Shown one piece after another: positions 6,016 through 6,555 of a DNA stretch of 6,555 nt. A program made the translations under genes and the position numbers. The stretch's first letter is position 1; the number at the start of each line of letters is the position of its first letter. The notes under the pieces are model-generated. The model was not told the origin of the DNA and did not search any database. It worked only from the letters and a program-made list of their open reading frames with translations. The DNA lies in contig DFBM01000185.1 of NCBI GenBank assembly GCA_002366645.1, forward strand, positions 1 to 6,555. The letters run 5' to 3'. Origin of the DNA: Rhodobacterales bacterium UBA3080 (GTDB lineage: Bacteria > Pseudomonadota > Alphaproteobacteria > Rhodobacterales > Rhodobacteraceae).

Positions 6016-6555
6016 ATGAGAAATCTACTTGCTACAACCACGCTATTGTTCGGCCTCGCCGCAACTGGCGCAGTCGCTGCCGAATGTGGTGACATTACGA
6101 TGGCCGAATTCAACTGGGCTTCGGGTGAACTGATGGCCAATGTTGACAAACTTATCCTCGAAGAAGGCTATGGCTGTAATGTCGATCTGGTCATCGGCGG
6201 TACGACAGCTATTTTCGCTTCTATGAACGAAAAAGGCACACCACAAATTGCCGGCGAGCAGTGGGTAAACGCTCTGCGTGAACTGCTGGATCCTGCGCTT
6301 GCCGAAGGTCGTTTGCATGCTGTTAACACCGCCCCGATCATGGGTCTAGGCGAAGGCTGGTGGATTCCGCCATATACAAAAGAAGCGCATCCTGAGCTTG
6401 TAACAGTTCTGGACTGGATCGAGCATCCTGAGTTGTTCCCGTCTGCTGAAGACCCGTCCAAAGGTGCCTTTGTTGGTTGCCCAGCCGGTTGGGGTTGTCA
6501 GCACGTGAACCTCAACCTGTTCAAAGCTTTCGATATGGAAGCAAAAGGTTGGGTT
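6016..6555 (+). CDS. ProX-like glycine betaine/proline-betaine ABC transporter substrate-binding protein (partial, runs off window end)
   Basis: The first 180 residues are present; family members are about 310-340. Residues 1-22 are a signal peptide (MRNLLATTTLLFGLAATGAVAA), so the protein should be periplasmic. The mature part fits the OpuAC/ProX fold (PF04069): TMAEFNWASGELMANVDKL, then GCNVDLVIGGTTAIFASM, then GEQWVNAL with Trp83, then a GWWIPPYTKE strand. The segment VGCPAGWGCQ has Cys155, Trp159 and Cys161 in the same C-N3-W-N-C spacing as E. coli ProX, where a disulfide frames one of the Trp residues of the cage that binds the quaternary ammonium group. Trp83 sits where ProX has another cage Trp. 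These residues make a betaine-type ligand likely, though the exact ligand is open (choline, carnitine and others are possible). Cys24 and Cys54 could form a second disulfide. GGAG at 6004-6007 is 8 nt before the ATG. Permease and ATPase genes would be expected after 6555. It is separated from the TPS genes by a terminator and its own candidate promoter. Confidence 0.85.
   Translation, partial: MRNLLATTTLLFGLAATGAVAAECGDITMAEFNWASGELMANVDKLILEEGYGCNVDLVIGGTTAIFASMNEKGTPQIAGEQWVNALRELLDPALAEGRLHAVNTAPIMGLGEGWWIPPYTKEAHPELVTVLDWIEHPELFPSAEDPSKGAFVGCPAGWGCQHVNLNLFKAFDMEAKGWV

Noticed and set aside
5749..6318. Minus-strand frames over the gap and the start of the ProX-like gene
   Set aside because: They overlap the promoter and the well-supported binding-protein gene, lack signal or domain features, and have no clear ribosome sites.
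1..6555. CRISPR arrays, tRNA or rRNA genes, integrase attachment sites
   Set aside because: I saw no regularly spaced direct repeats, tRNA cloverleaf or rRNA-like sequence. Repetition inside tpsA is protein-level beta-helix periodicity.

Overview
The window looks like part of an alphaproteobacterial chromosome. The reasons are an IalB-family secreted protein, an IS3-family element with alphaproteobacterial-looking OrfA, a moderate GC content and a ProX-type compatible-solute binding protein. The genus cannot be fixed from the sequence. All chromosomal genes lie on the + strand; only the insertion sequence is on the minus strand.

Positions 1-186 are one end of an IS3-family insertion sequence. 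It carries the first 40 codons of orfA (minus strand), a likely extended -10 promoter, and a terminal inverted repeat ending at 186. The IS abuts the last 90 codons of a TpsB (ShlB/FhaC-type) outer-membrane transporter gene (187-460), which is therefore broken. Next come an intact, exported IalB-family protein with four cysteines (533-1066), an intercistronic hairpin, and an intact 1515-residue TpsA-type filamentous adhesin (1149-5696). Together these form a two-partner secretion (TPS) locus in the order tpsB-ialB-tpsA.

The adhesin has an extended signal peptide, a TPS secretion domain resembling LktA-type filamentous adhesins, and a predicted beta-helix. The beta-helix is interrupted by a Trp/Tyr-rich helical insert of about 150 residues containing a repeated motif. 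A separate acidic C-terminal domain follows. I see no cysteine, no autotransporter barrel and no CDI toxin motif, so secretion should depend on a TpsB partner. The local one is truncated by the IS.

A strong hairpin (5702-5725) closes the TPS unit. A gap of about 290 bp then holds a candidate promoter and a leader with several possible stem-loops. It precedes the first 180 codons of a ProX-like glycine betaine/proline-betaine binding protein (6016 to beyond the window end), which probably starts a separate ABC transporter operon.

The most noteworthy points are the IS knock-out of tpsB beside an intact tpsA, the IalB-family gene placed between the two TPS partners, the helical repeat insert in the adhesin, and the structured leader of the binding-protein gene.
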